In this document: positions 7,378-14,906 of the stretch, piece by piece | Layout: each line of letters starts with the position of its first letter | Numbering within the stretch: the first letter of the stretch is position 1 | DNA from: Bacteroidota bacterium | GTDB lineage: Bacteria; Bacteroidota; Bacteroidia; Chitinophagales; Saprospiraceae | Assembly (NCBI GenBank): GCA_029557915.1 | Contig: JAKQHS010000110.1 | Coordinates: 1-39,465 of the forward strand | Reading direction: 5' to 3' | Length of the DNA stretch: 39,465 bases | The notes under the pieces: generated by a model | Told to the model about the DNA's origin: nothing | The model's database searches: none | The model's input: only the letters and a program-made list of their open reading frames with translations | Made by a program: the position numbers and the translations under genes

Positions 7378-9141
7378 ATGAAAGGCTTCTCCATCATCAT
7401 TTGTTTCTTTTTATTGAGTTTGAATATATCCTCACAACAAGTCATCCCATTATACTCCGGTTCTGCTCCCGGATCCGAATCCTGGACCCACCAGGAAAAA
7501 ACAGATACCCTCCGGGGCCCGAATAACTACATTTTCGTCTCCAACGTAGTAAATCCCAGCCTTATCGTGTACAGGCCGGAAAAACCCAACGGCATGGCCA
7601 TGATCGTCTGCCCCGGGGGAGCATTCAGGGCCCTCTCCATTCAATCCGAAGGCACCGATGTGGCGCGATGGCTCAATACCAAAGGAATCACCGCTTTTGT
7701 GTTGAAATACCGCCTGGTACCGGGGCATATTGCTTCCAGGGAACAAGCCATGGAGGATATCAGGACTCAAAATTCCAGGAGGATCGATTCTCTGAATGCT
7801 CCCTACGTACCGCTTGCCGTGGCGGACGGCCGCGAGGCGGTAAAATACGTCCGGACCCATGCGGCCGAATGGGGGCTGCATCCCAACCGGATCGGAATCA
7901 TGGGTTTTTCGGCAGGGGGTACGGTGGCGGCTTCCGTTGCCCTCACCCCTCAATCCTCAATCCTCACCCCTCAATCCTCACCCCTCACCCCTCAATCTAT
8001 GTTCCGTCCTGATTTTGCAGCACCTATATACGCCTATTGTGGCGCCATTGAAGGAAACCAGGTACCGGCTGATGCTCCACCCCTCTTTCTCGCTTTTTCA
8101 CAGGATGATTTTATATCGGATGGAAATCCGGCCTTATACCAAAAATGGAAAGCTGCCGGCAGGCCAGCTGAAATGCATGTTTATCCGGATGGCGGGCACG
8201 GGTATGGCATCCGGAAACAAGGCAAGGCCTCCGATGGCTGGGAAAACCGCCTGGCCGAATGGTTGAATTACCAGTTCCCCGTTCAGGAATTTGGTTCGTT
8301 CTGGAAAGACCTCGATTATGTTGGGGATCAAATCCCGGGGCATAAACTGGATATCCATTTGCCATATAATAAAAAAGGCCCCTTCCCGGTGATGGTTGCG
8401 ATTTATGGAAGCGCCTGGTTTTCCAACAACGCCAAACAAAATGTATTTCGTGAAAACCTGGGCCGGCGATTGCTGGAAGCAGGGTATGCCGTGGTCAGCA
8501 TCAACCACCGTTCGAGCCGCGACGCCCTCTTCCCCGCCCAGATCCAGGATGTCAAAGCGGCCATACGGTTTGTCCGGGCTCATGCGGGAAAATACCAACT
8601 GGACACTTCTTTTATCGGGATCACGGGCTGGTCCTCGGGCGGCCATCTTTCCGCATTGGCGGGAGTGACCGGTGATATCAGGCGGTATACCTTAGCCGGT
8701 GGGACCATGGACCTCGATGGTTCCATTGGGCCCCATACCGGTATGAGCTGCGCGGTGGATGCAGTGGTCGACTGGTTTGGCCCTGTGGATTTCCTCATCA
8801 TGGATTCCTGCGGAAGTTCCTTCAGTCACAACGGCCCTTATTCGCCCGAATCTTTCCTCATGGGAAGCCCTATCCAGGAAATCAAAACTAAAGTCGCCTT
8901 TACCAACCCCGTCCATTATATCCACCCGGGCACACCGCCGTTTCTTATCTTTCATGGGGATCAGGATTTCCAGGTGCCTGCTTGTCAGAGCCAAAAATTG
9001 CATGAGCATCTTAGAATGAAAAATATCCAAAGCGAATCCATAGTCGTTCCGGGAGGAGGACATGGGCCAGGGGTGATGATCGATTATTATTACGATAAGA
9101 TGATCCGGTTTCTGGATGGGGAGTTGAAAAAGGGGAAATAA
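7378..9141 (+). CDS. Secreted two-domain alpha/beta hydrolase (tandem BD-FAE/acetyl-esterase-like)
   Basis: 587 residues with a signal peptide (MKGFSIIICFFLLSLNISSQ) and two complete alpha/beta-hydrolase domains. Domain 1 (about 22-300) has CPGGAF for the oxyanion region, GFSAG with Ser178, SQDD with Asp244 and GGHGYG with His274. Domain 2 (about 305-585) has YGSAWFSNN, GWSSG with Ser419, HGDQD and GGGHGPG. This class deacylates carbohydrates such as acetylated xylan or feruloylated polymers. Residues 189-207 (LTPQSSILTPQSSPLTPQS) are encoded by an imperfect heptanucleotide array and are absent from the single-domain paralogue at 18399-19358. The GH78-like gene downstream and the GMC pair upstream suggest plant or algal polysaccharide use. 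Confidence 0.9.
   Translation: MKGFSIIICFFLLSLNISSQQVIPLYSGSAPGSESWTHQEKTDTLRGPNNYIFVSNVVNPSLIVYRPEKPNGMAMIVCPGGAFRALSIQSEGTDVARWLNTKGITAFVLKYRLVPGHIASREQAMEDIRTQNSRRIDSLNAPYVPLAVADGREAVKYVRTHAAEWGLHPNRIGIMGFSAGGTVAASVALTPQSSILTPQSSPLTPQSMFRPDFAAPIYAYCGAIEGNQVPADAPPLFLAFSQDDFISDGNPALYQKWKAAGRPAEMHVYPDGGHGYGIRKQGKASDGWENRLAEWLNYQFPVQEFGSFWKDLDYVGDQIPGHKLDIHLPYNKKGPFPVMVAIYGSAWFSNNAKQNVFRENLGRRLLEAGYAVVSINHRSSRDALFPAQIQDVKAAIRFVRAHAGKYQLDTSFIGITGWSSGGHLSALAGVTGDIRRYTLAGGTMDLDGSIGPHTGMSCAVDAVVDWFGPVDFLIMDSCGSSFSHNGPYSPESFLMGSPIQEIKTKVAFTNPVHYIHPGTPPFLIFHGDQDFQVPACQSQKLHEHLRMKNIQSESIVVPGGGHGPGVMIDYYYDKMIRFLDGELKKGK
7941..7996 (+). repeat. Heptanucleotide repeat inside the esterase gene (8 units)
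   Basis: Eight consecutive 7-bp units of two types, CCTCACC and CCTCAAT, in the order C-T-T-C-T-C-C-T (C = CCTCACC, T = CCTCAAT). They encode the LTPQSS-type peptide just after the nucleophile elbow of hydrolase domain 1. Seven is not a multiple of three, so gain or loss of one unit would shift the frame. Confidence 0.95.
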
Positions 9142-9420
9142 AGTCAAGCGTTGGAACTCATTTCTCTGCGGTTATATTGTGCTCCCGGCGGGCTCTGCGG
9201 TTTCAAGTTTTCCGAACCACTGATTTACAGATCACTAATTACCGACTGATTCCTGACCATTGATTACTGATTACTTCTTCATCCGCACACCCCTGACCCC
9301 TGAAAGGGGACTGCCGCACAGATTAAGAAGCGAGCAACGAGATGCGAGAAGCGAGATAAACCAATATGTTAACTTGCTATTGCCTACTGACTATTGACTA
9401 CTGACTATTGACTATTTCCT
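9142..9420. repeat. Gene-free gap filled with degenerate heptamer repeats
   Basis: Remnants of the CTCTGCGGTT-type repeat seen at 0.4-1.3 kb occur at 9163-9205. Heptamers follow: CTGATTC CTGACCA TTGATTA CTGATTA at 9246-9273 and TGCCTAC TGACTAT TGACTAC TGACTAT TGACTAT at 9381-9415. A short AGAAGCGAG / AGCAACGAGATGCGAG-like repeat lies near 9326-9356. I see no gene here. Confidence 0.75.
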
Positions 9421-9428
9421 TAGGTTTG
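9421..9428 (+). promoter_or_regulatory. Candidate -7 box for the GH78-like gene
   Basis: TAGGTTTG matches the Bacteroidota TAnnTTTG consensus exactly and lies 8 bases before the ATG at 9437, directly after the heptamer array 9381-9415. The array therefore occupies the place where the -33 element would be. Confidence 0.5.
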
Positions 9429-9436
9429 CAATCCAT

Positions 9437-11083
9437 ATGAAAAACAAATTAATCCTCCTCATAGCCATATATACCCTGACTTCCCTGATTCTCCAAAGCC
9501 AGGATGTATTCAAAACCCAAAGGACCGCCTGGCTCCAAAAAGCCGAAGCCCTCAAACCCAAACTGGCCCAGGTCAAAGTCAAACCCGTTCATGCGATCAC
9601 CACGAGGCCTGACCGGGGTGCCTTCCAGGGATGGAGGGTGGACCGGAAATGGTCTACCGACAGTTTGTTTACGAAGTCGTTTAAAAACCAGACCGGACTG
9701 ATCCTTGATTTCGGACAACACCTCACCGGGTATTTCACCATGAAACTCGAGGAGATCCGCGGAGTGGCGGACGCCCCCACCCGGATCAAACTTACATTCG
9801 GAGAAGTCCCCTCGGAAGTCAGTGTCCCTTTTGAACCTTATAATGGCGATCTGAGCAGGGCCTGGCTCCAGGACGAGATCGTTACCGTCTCCGAAATGCC
9901 TTCGGAGTTCACCTTAACCAGGCGGGTTTCCTTCCGATATGTAAAACTGGAATTGCTGGGCGCTTCCCGGTTTTTTGATTTTAAGATCGCCGATGCCTGG
10001 TGTATGGCCGGCACCTCCGCGGCGGCCGTTCCTCCTCCGCTGAAACCCACCACCTATGAAGCCATAGCCAAAATCGATTCGATTGCCCGCAATACCCTGA
10101 AGGAATGTATGCAGACGGTATTTGAAGACGGGCCCAAACGGGACCGCCGGCTCTGGATCGGCGACCTTTACCTGCAATCCATCACCAACAATCATACCTT
10201 TAAAAACCACAACCTGACCAAACGGTGTCTCTATCTGCTTGCCGGACTGAGTACGGAAGAGGGTTACCTCCCTTCCAACGTCTTTGAAAGGCCCGGACCC
10301 CATTCCCAGAAAGGAGCGCCTTTTTTATTTGAATATTCCCTGCTTTACAATGCCACCCTGCTCGAATACCTCAAAGCCACCAACGACCGGACTACAGCCC
10401 TCGACCTCTGGCCGGTTGCCAAAAAACAACTCGATAACCCTAAAAAATTTATGCTCGACAACGGGCTCTTCAACGACACGGCCGCGGCTGCCAACCGTTG
10501 GTGGCTCTTCATCGACTGGAAAGAAGGCCTGGACAAACAAGCCCCGATCCAGGGCCTGATCATTTTCGCCTTGAATCAAACCGTCGAACTTGCCAAAATG
10601 CTGGGCAAACAAAACGAAGTCGCGGAAATCCCCGCCCTGGTTGAAAAAATGAAGAAAGCCTGCATGGACCATCTTTATGATAAGGACCTGGGGCTCTTTG
10701 TCAGCGGCCCCGGCAAGCAGGTTTCATTTGCCTCTCAGGCCTGGATGGTATTGGCCGGGGTAACGGACACCGCGGAAAGTCAGAAGATTCTTACCTATGT
10801 CAAAGAACACCCGACTGCCGTCAAACCCGGCGGGCCTTACCTCATGCACTATTATGTCGAAGCGCTCATGCGCTCAGGCCTGACCAGCGCCGCCCGCCAG
10901 CAGATCCTGTCCTACTGGGGCAATATGGTGATCAAAGGGGCCGACACCTTCTGGGAAGTATATGATCCCGAAAACGATTATGCGTCGCCCTATAAATTTT
11001 ACCCGGTCAACAGTTATTGCCATGCCTGGAGCTGCACGCCGGCTTATTTTATAAGGAAATATCCCGAAGTGTTTCAACAGTAA
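9437..11083 (+). CDS. Secreted GH78-like (alpha-L-rhamnosidase-like) six-hairpin glycosidase
   Basis: 548 residues with a signal peptide (MKNKLILLIAIYTLTSLILQ, cleavage near SQ/D). Residues about 60-190 form a beta-sandwich region (LILDFGQHLTGYFTMKLEE, VSFRYVKLELLG) like that before the catalytic barrel in GH78. Residues about 205-540 are an (alpha/alpha)6 barrel beginning with the hallmark DGPKRDRRLWIGD at 231-243, where the general-acid carboxylate is expected, and ending with SYCHAWSCTPAYF, the conserved terminal motif. Such enzymes remove terminal alpha-L-rhamnose or related sugars from pectic or glycan chains. It is shorter than classical GH78 proteins because it lacks extra N-terminal modules, so the exact specificity is open. 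Confidence 0.85.
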   Translation: MKNKLILLIAIYTLTSLILQSQDVFKTQRTAWLQKAEALKPKLAQVKVKPVHAITTRPDRGAFQGWRVDRKWSTDSLFTKSFKNQTGLILDFGQHLTGYFTMKLEEIRGVADAPTRIKLTFGEVPSEVSVPFEPYNGDLSRAWLQDEIVTVSEMPSEFTLTRRVSFRYVKLELLGASRFFDFKIADAWCMAGTSAAAVPPPLKPTTYEAIAKIDSIARNTLKECMQTVFEDGPKRDRRLWIGDLYLQSITNNHTFKNHNLTKRCLYLLAGLSTEEGYLPSNVFERPGPHSQKGAPFLFEYSLLYNATLLEYLKATNDRTTALDLWPVAKKQLDNPKKFMLDNGLFNDTAAAANRWWLFIDWKEGLDKQAPIQGLIIFALNQTVELAKMLGKQNEVAEIPALVEKMKKACMDHLYDKDLGLFVSGPGKQVSFASQAWMVLAGVTDTAESQKILTYVKEHPTAVKPGGPYLMHYYVEALMRSGLTSAARQQILSYWGNMVIKGADTFWEVYDPENDYASPYKFYPVNSYCHAWSCTPAYFIRKYPEVFQQ

Positions 11084-11089
11084 GAGCAC

Positions 11090-11755
11090 ACAGGGCGAAA
11101 AAAGACACGGAGGCTTTTGGTATTGGGGCACTTCATGCGGACGGGGACATCATTTTAGTTCAAAGGATCTGGGCTAAAGCCCCTGGTTCGATAGGAACTC
11201 ATAAACCCCAGCCTGAAGGCCGGGGTTTGTATGCAGCGGTTGAAAGCGCACGGAGTAGAGGAGGACACGGAGGCTTTTGGTATTGGGCACTTCATGTAAC
11301 CGGAGAGATCATTTTAGTTTCAACGATCTGGGCTAAAGCCCCTGGTTCGATAGGAACTCATAAACCCCAGCCTGAAGGCCGGGGTTTGAATGCAGCGGTT
11401 GAAAGCGCACGGAGCAGAGGAGGACACGGAGGCTTTAGGTATTGGGCACTTTATGCGGACGGGAGATCATTTTAGTTCAAAGGATCTGGGCTAAAGCCCC
11501 TGGTTCGATAGGAACTTATAAACCCCAGCCTGAAGGCCGGGGTTTGAATGCAGCGGTTGAAAGCGCACGGAGCAGAGGAGGACACGGAGGCTTTAGGTAT
11601 TGGGCACTTCATGCGGACGGGGAGATCATTTTAGTTCAAAGGATCTGGGCTAAAGCCCCTGGTTCGATAGGAACTCATAAACCCCAGCCTGAAGGCCGGG
11701 GTTTGTATGCCCTATCCATAACTGAAGAAGTATCGCCTATGCCAGGCTTCAGGTA
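11090..11755. repeat. Tandem array, four copies of a unit of about 159 bp with two internal palindromes
   Basis: The palindrome GGGCTAAAGCCC occurs at 11171, 11330, 11488 and 11647 (periods 159, 158, 159). Exactly 20 bases after it in each copy lies a 26-base near-perfect palindrome (first copy 11203-11228; arms AAACCCCAGCCT and AGGCCGGGGTTT). The rest of the unit (TGCAGCGGTTGAAAGCGCAC, GGAGGACACGGAGGC, TATTGGGCACTTCATG) is also conserved. Since 159 is a multiple of three, open frames (11017-11475 and 11442-11756) run through it and encode a repeating peptide of about 53 residues, but this looks incidental: there is no start context and the DNA palindromes are what is conserved. Confidence 0.92.
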
Positions 11756-11782
11756 GAGGCGCGACTCGGTGAAAAATTGTCA

Positions 11783-11838
11783 AACCTCAGGCTTCAGCCT
11801 GGGGTTCAGCGCAAAAGAGGATAATAGGGCTTTAGCCC
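11783..11838 (-). repeat. Inverted, diverged copy of the two-palindrome core
   Basis: A palindrome at 11783-11806 (arms AACCTCAGGCT / AGCCTGGGGTT) is followed after 20 bases by GGGCTTTAGCCC at 11827-11838. This is the reverse-complement order of the tandem unit with the same 20-base spacing, while the spacer sequence itself differs. The gap 11839-11908 shows nothing else. Confidence 0.8.
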
Positions 11839-11908
11839 CGGATAATATGACCTAAAGGGATGACTACCAGTCAACCTTAACTTCGACACCCGGTCTTTCT
11901 TCTTTTAT

Positions 11909-11916
11909 TAGATTTG
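11909..11916 (+). promoter_or_regulatory. Candidate -7 box for the dehydratase gene
   Basis: TAGATTTG is an exact TAnnTTTG match placed 5 bases before the ATG at 11922. No clear -33 element is visible in the pyrimidine-rich stretch upstream. Confidence 0.5.
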
Positions 11917-11921
11917 CAAAC

Positions 11922-12911
11922 ATGAAATTTCTAAGCATCGAAGATATCTCCAAAGCAAATGAACGAGTCGCCTCCCTGGTCCATAAGACACCCATCTTTA
12001 CTTCGTCCTTATTAAACCAATGGATGGGCCATGAACTATACTTCAAAGCCGAGTGTATGCAAAAAATCGGAGCCTTCAAAGCCCGGGGAGCATGCAATAC
12101 GGTAGCCTGGCTCCTGGAAAATAATGAGAAACCCAAACACATCGTTGCCAACAGTTCCGGCAATCATGCCCAGGCCGTGGCCTGGGCCGCAAGCCGGTTT
12201 GGTATCCCTTCGACCATTTTTATGCCCGCCTATTCCTCAAAGGTCAAAATCCAGGCAACCAAATCTTATGGCGCTGAGGTGATTTTGTGTGAGACCCGGG
12301 CGGTGGTGGATGAAAAAGTTAAGCTGGCTTCAGAGGAAGAAGGGACCTGCTGGATCCCTCCCTTTAACCACGACCAGGTCATCGCCGGCCAGGGCACGGC
12401 CGCTTATGAAGCGATAGAAGAAGTGGGGGAAGTCGATGGCGTTTTTGCGCCTTGTGGAGGAGGCGGCTTGCTTTCGGGCACCTGGGTGGCTTCCCGCGGA
12501 CTGGCCCCGAAGGCCAGCGTCATCGGGGCAGAACCCTTGAATGCCAACGATGCGGCCCAATCCCTGCGCATGAATTCCATCCAGAAATTGCAATCCGTAC
12601 CCGATACCCTGGCGGACGGGGCCATGACCATAGCCGTTGGGGATCTCACCTTTGAATATCTGAAGCAGCTGGACGATTTTTATGAAATTGAAGAATCCCG
12701 GATCCGGTACTGGACCCAGTGGCTGACCCATTTATTAAAAGTCCGAGTGGAACCTACCAGCGCCATGGCCATGGAAGCCGCTTTCCGATGGTTGTCCAAA
12801 CAAACTTCAAAAAAAAGGGCTTTGGTAATCCTGTCGGGTGGAAATATTGACCAGGAAACATCCTTAAAAATATGGAAGGACAATTGCCTGGATGAGGTGC
12901 CGCGTTTATAA
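11922..12911 (+). CDS. Threonine/serine dehydratase-like PLP enzyme (fold type II)
   Basis: 329 residues, single catalytic domain without the ACT regulatory domain of biosynthetic IlvA. The PLP lysine is Lys53 in IGAFKARGA. SSGNHAQ at about 78-84 binds the substrate carboxylate, the phosphate-binding loop is CGGGGLLSG, and the C-terminal ILSGGNI holds the residue facing the pyridine nitrogen. The overall pattern fits catabolic threonine ammonia-lyase, serine dehydratase or serine racemase, which share these motifs; sequence alone does not decide between them. It is cytosolic. It has its own promoter and the next genes (kinase, regulator, Kup) begin 105 bases downstream, so joint control is possible but not shown. 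Confidence 0.88.
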   Translation: MKFLSIEDISKANERVASLVHKTPIFTSSLLNQWMGHELYFKAECMQKIGAFKARGACNTVAWLLENNEKPKHIVANSSGNHAQAVAWAASRFGIPSTIFMPAYSSKVKIQATKSYGAEVILCETRAVVDEKVKLASEEEGTCWIPPFNHDQVIAGQGTAAYEAIEEVGEVDGVFAPCGGGGLLSGTWVASRGLAPKASVIGAEPLNANDAAQSLRMNSIQKLQSVPDTLADGAMTIAVGDLTFEYLKQLDDFYEIEESRIRYWTQWLTHLLKVRVEPTSAMAMEAAFRWLSKQTSKKRALVILSGGNIDQETSLKIWKDNCLDEVPRL

Positions 12912-13016
12912 GGATCCGCCGGAGTAACTGCATTTTGTCATACCCCTGAAATTGCTAATCACGGCAGTTCCGTTTAAGATCCATACCTTTAACACCTATA
13001 ACATTCCGGCCGGGCA

Positions 13017-14090
13017 ATGTTCAGTCCCCTGCAATTATCCATTCGTTTCCAGTACCTCGTCAGTATTCTCCTCATTTTCCTGGTATCCGGGGTCAGTTAT
13101 TATCTAACCGATTATACCGGGTACCGGGTGGTTGCCCTGGTCCTTTTGATGACCGTTTCTGTTCTGGCCATGCTTTTCCGGATCTTACCGGTTCTGCTCG
13201 CGGCCCTGTTGAGCGCCCTCATCTGGAATTATTTTTTTATACCGCCCCGGTTTACCTTTCACATCGATCACACCGAAGACGCCCTGATGTTTTTACTGTA
13301 TTTTCTCATCGCCCTGATCAATGCGGTATTGACCATCAAGATCAGGCAAGCGGAAAGCCGGGCCAGGGACAAGGAAGAAAAAGAAACAACCATCAGGCTC
13401 TACAATACCCTGCTCAATTCCCTCTCCCACGAACTGCGCACCCCCATCGCCACCATCCTCGGCTCAGTGGATACCCTGAAAGAAAACCGTGATAAACTTT
13501 CCGAAAAAAACCAGGCCGAATTGCTTACGGAAATCGACACAGCCGGCATTCGCCTGAACCGCCAGGTGGAAAACCTCCTCAACATGAGCCGCCTGGAAAC
13601 CGGCCTGCTCAAGCCCAAGCCCGAATGGTGCGATCTGAATGAACTGGTTCACCGGGTCATCCGGAAATATGAAAACCCAGAAACCTGCACCCTCCGCTTC
13701 GAACCCGACGAGATGCTCCCATTGCTTAAAATAGATGGAGGCCTGCTGGAGACCGTGCTCGACAATTTGGTGCAGAATGCCATACAATACCATCCCGGCC
13801 ACGCCCTCGTAGACCTTTCCGTCCGGTATGAGTCCAACACCTGTCTGATCACGGTTTCGGACCATGGCGCGGGATTCCCGGAGGAAGAAATCCCAAGGGT
13901 TTTCGACAAATTCTACCGCTTGCCGGACAGCAAAACGGGAGGCAGCGGCTTGGGTCTATCCATTGTCAAGGGTTTTGTTGAAGCGCTGTCCGGAAAAGTA
14001 AGCCTGGAAAATAACAAGGAAGGGGGTGCAAAATTCAGCTTATCCATACCCGCCGAAGCCTCATACCTGAAGAACCTGAAAAATGAATAA
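13017..14090 (+). CDS. KdpD-like sensor histidine kinase lacking the N-terminal KdpD and USP domains
   Basis: 357 residues. It starts directly in the DUF4118 membrane block of KdpD, with four hydrophobic segments at about 12-30, 36-54, 55-72 and 88-106. A short coiled linker (QAESRARDKEEKET) leads to HisKA with SHELRTPIATILGS (phosphorylated His138), then HATPase with LDNLVQNAIQYHPG (N box), DHGAGFP (G1) and GGSGLGLSIVKG (G2). Canonical KdpD has about 900 residues and senses potassium and c-di-AMP through its cytoplasmic N-terminal domains; those are missing here. The stop overlaps the start of the regulator gene by 8 bases, so translation is coupled. Absence of kdpFABC and presence of kup downstream suggest control of Kup. 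Confidence 0.9.
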   Translation: MFSPLQLSIRFQYLVSILLIFLVSGVSYYLTDYTGYRVVALVLLMTVSVLAMLFRILPVLLAALLSALIWNYFFIPPRFTFHIDHTEDALMFLLYFLIALINAVLTIKIRQAESRARDKEEKETTIRLYNTLLNSLSHELRTPIATILGSVDTLKENRDKLSEKNQAELLTEIDTAGIRLNRQVENLLNMSRLETGLLKPKPEWCDLNELVHRVIRKYENPETCTLRFEPDEMLPLLKIDGGLLETVLDNLVQNAIQYHPGHALVDLSVRYESNTCLITVSDHGAGFPEEEIPRVFDKFYRLPDSKTGGSGLGLSIVKGFVEALSGKVSLENNKEGGAKFSLSIPAEASYLKNLKNE

Positions 14091-14760
14091 GGAGGAAATA
14101 CTGATCATTGAGGACGAAGCCCAGATCCGCAAACTGCTGGAGATCCTCCTGGAAAGCAACGATTATAAAGTCTGGCAGGCCCTATCCGGAAAGGAGGGCA
14201 TTGTCCTCGCAGCCAATCATCCCCCGGACCTGATCCTCCTTGATATTGGTTTGCCCGACCGGAGCGGCCATGAAATTCTAAAAGAGCTGCGAACCTGGTA
14301 CAACCGGCCCATTCTGATGCTTTCGGTCCAGGACAAGGAAGAAGACATAGTTTCCGCGCTCGACCACGGTGCGACCGATTACATCACCAAGCCTTTCCGG
14401 GCGGCGGAATTATTGGCCCGTATCCGCTCGGCCCTCAGAAGAAGCCAGCCCGGTCCGGCAACGGCATGCATCACCTGCGACGACTTGCAAATAGACCTTG
14501 CCGCAAGGACCGTCAAAAAAAACAATGAACCGGTGCGGCTCACGTCCACCGAATTTAACCTGCTCGCCTTATTTGTCAAAAACGAAGGGCGGGTATTGAC
14601 CCATCATTATCTCCTCAAGGAAATCTGGGGCCCCGGGTTTCAGACGGAAACTCAATACCTCAGGGTTTTCGTGGGAAGCCTTCGTAAAAAAATCGAGGAC
14701 AATCCCAATCAGCCCAGGCACCTGATCACCGAGAGCCGGGTGGGCTACCGGTTTATTTGA
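14083..14760 (+). CDS. KdpE-like OmpR-family response regulator
   Basis: 225 residues. The receiver domain (about 5-118) has the acidic pair Glu10/Asp11, phosphoacceptor Asp54 in LILLDIGLPD, switch residue Ser81 and Lys103 in TKPF. The C-terminal winged-helix domain (about 130-225) reads LTSTEFNLLALFVKNEGRVL, then a recognition helix around QTETQYLRVFVGSLRKKIED and the terminal hairpin ITESRVGYRF, as in KdpE/PhoB. It binds DNA as a dimer after phosphorylation by the kinase encoded just upstream, whose stop it overlaps. The likely target is the promoter region of the Kup gene 146 bases downstream, an inference from position. Confidence 0.92.
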   Translation: MNKEEILIIEDEAQIRKLLEILLESNDYKVWQALSGKEGIVLAANHPPDLILLDIGLPDRSGHEILKELRTWYNRPILMLSVQDKEEDIVSALDHGATDYITKPFRAAELLARIRSALRRSQPGPATACITCDDLQIDLAARTVKKNNEPVRLTSTEFNLLALFVKNEGRVLTHHYLLKEIWGPGFQTETQYLRVFVGSLRKKIEDNPNQPRHLITESRVGYRFI

Positions 14761-14906
14761 GTCCCCTGGTTTGATCCGGCGATTTCCATGGATGGGGTCA
14801 GCGTCTGAGCTTTCTGTTTGTCTTTATAATTTCTTTATATCCGCCCGGTACAGTTTTACTTTTTACCCTTATCCGCCGGCCCACCTTTGCACCTTATTGA
14901 TTTAAG

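Noticed and set aside
11171-11200. tRNA-like T-arm (GGTTCGATA) in the repeat
   Set aside because: No acceptor stem, anticodon arm or D arm can be built around it; the match is a short coincidence repeated with the unit.
11017-11756. Two overlapping open frames encoding a repeated peptide of about 53 residues
   Set aside because: The frame stays open only because the DNA unit is a multiple of three. What is conserved are DNA palindromes, there is no start context, and the first frame begins inside the GH78-like gene.
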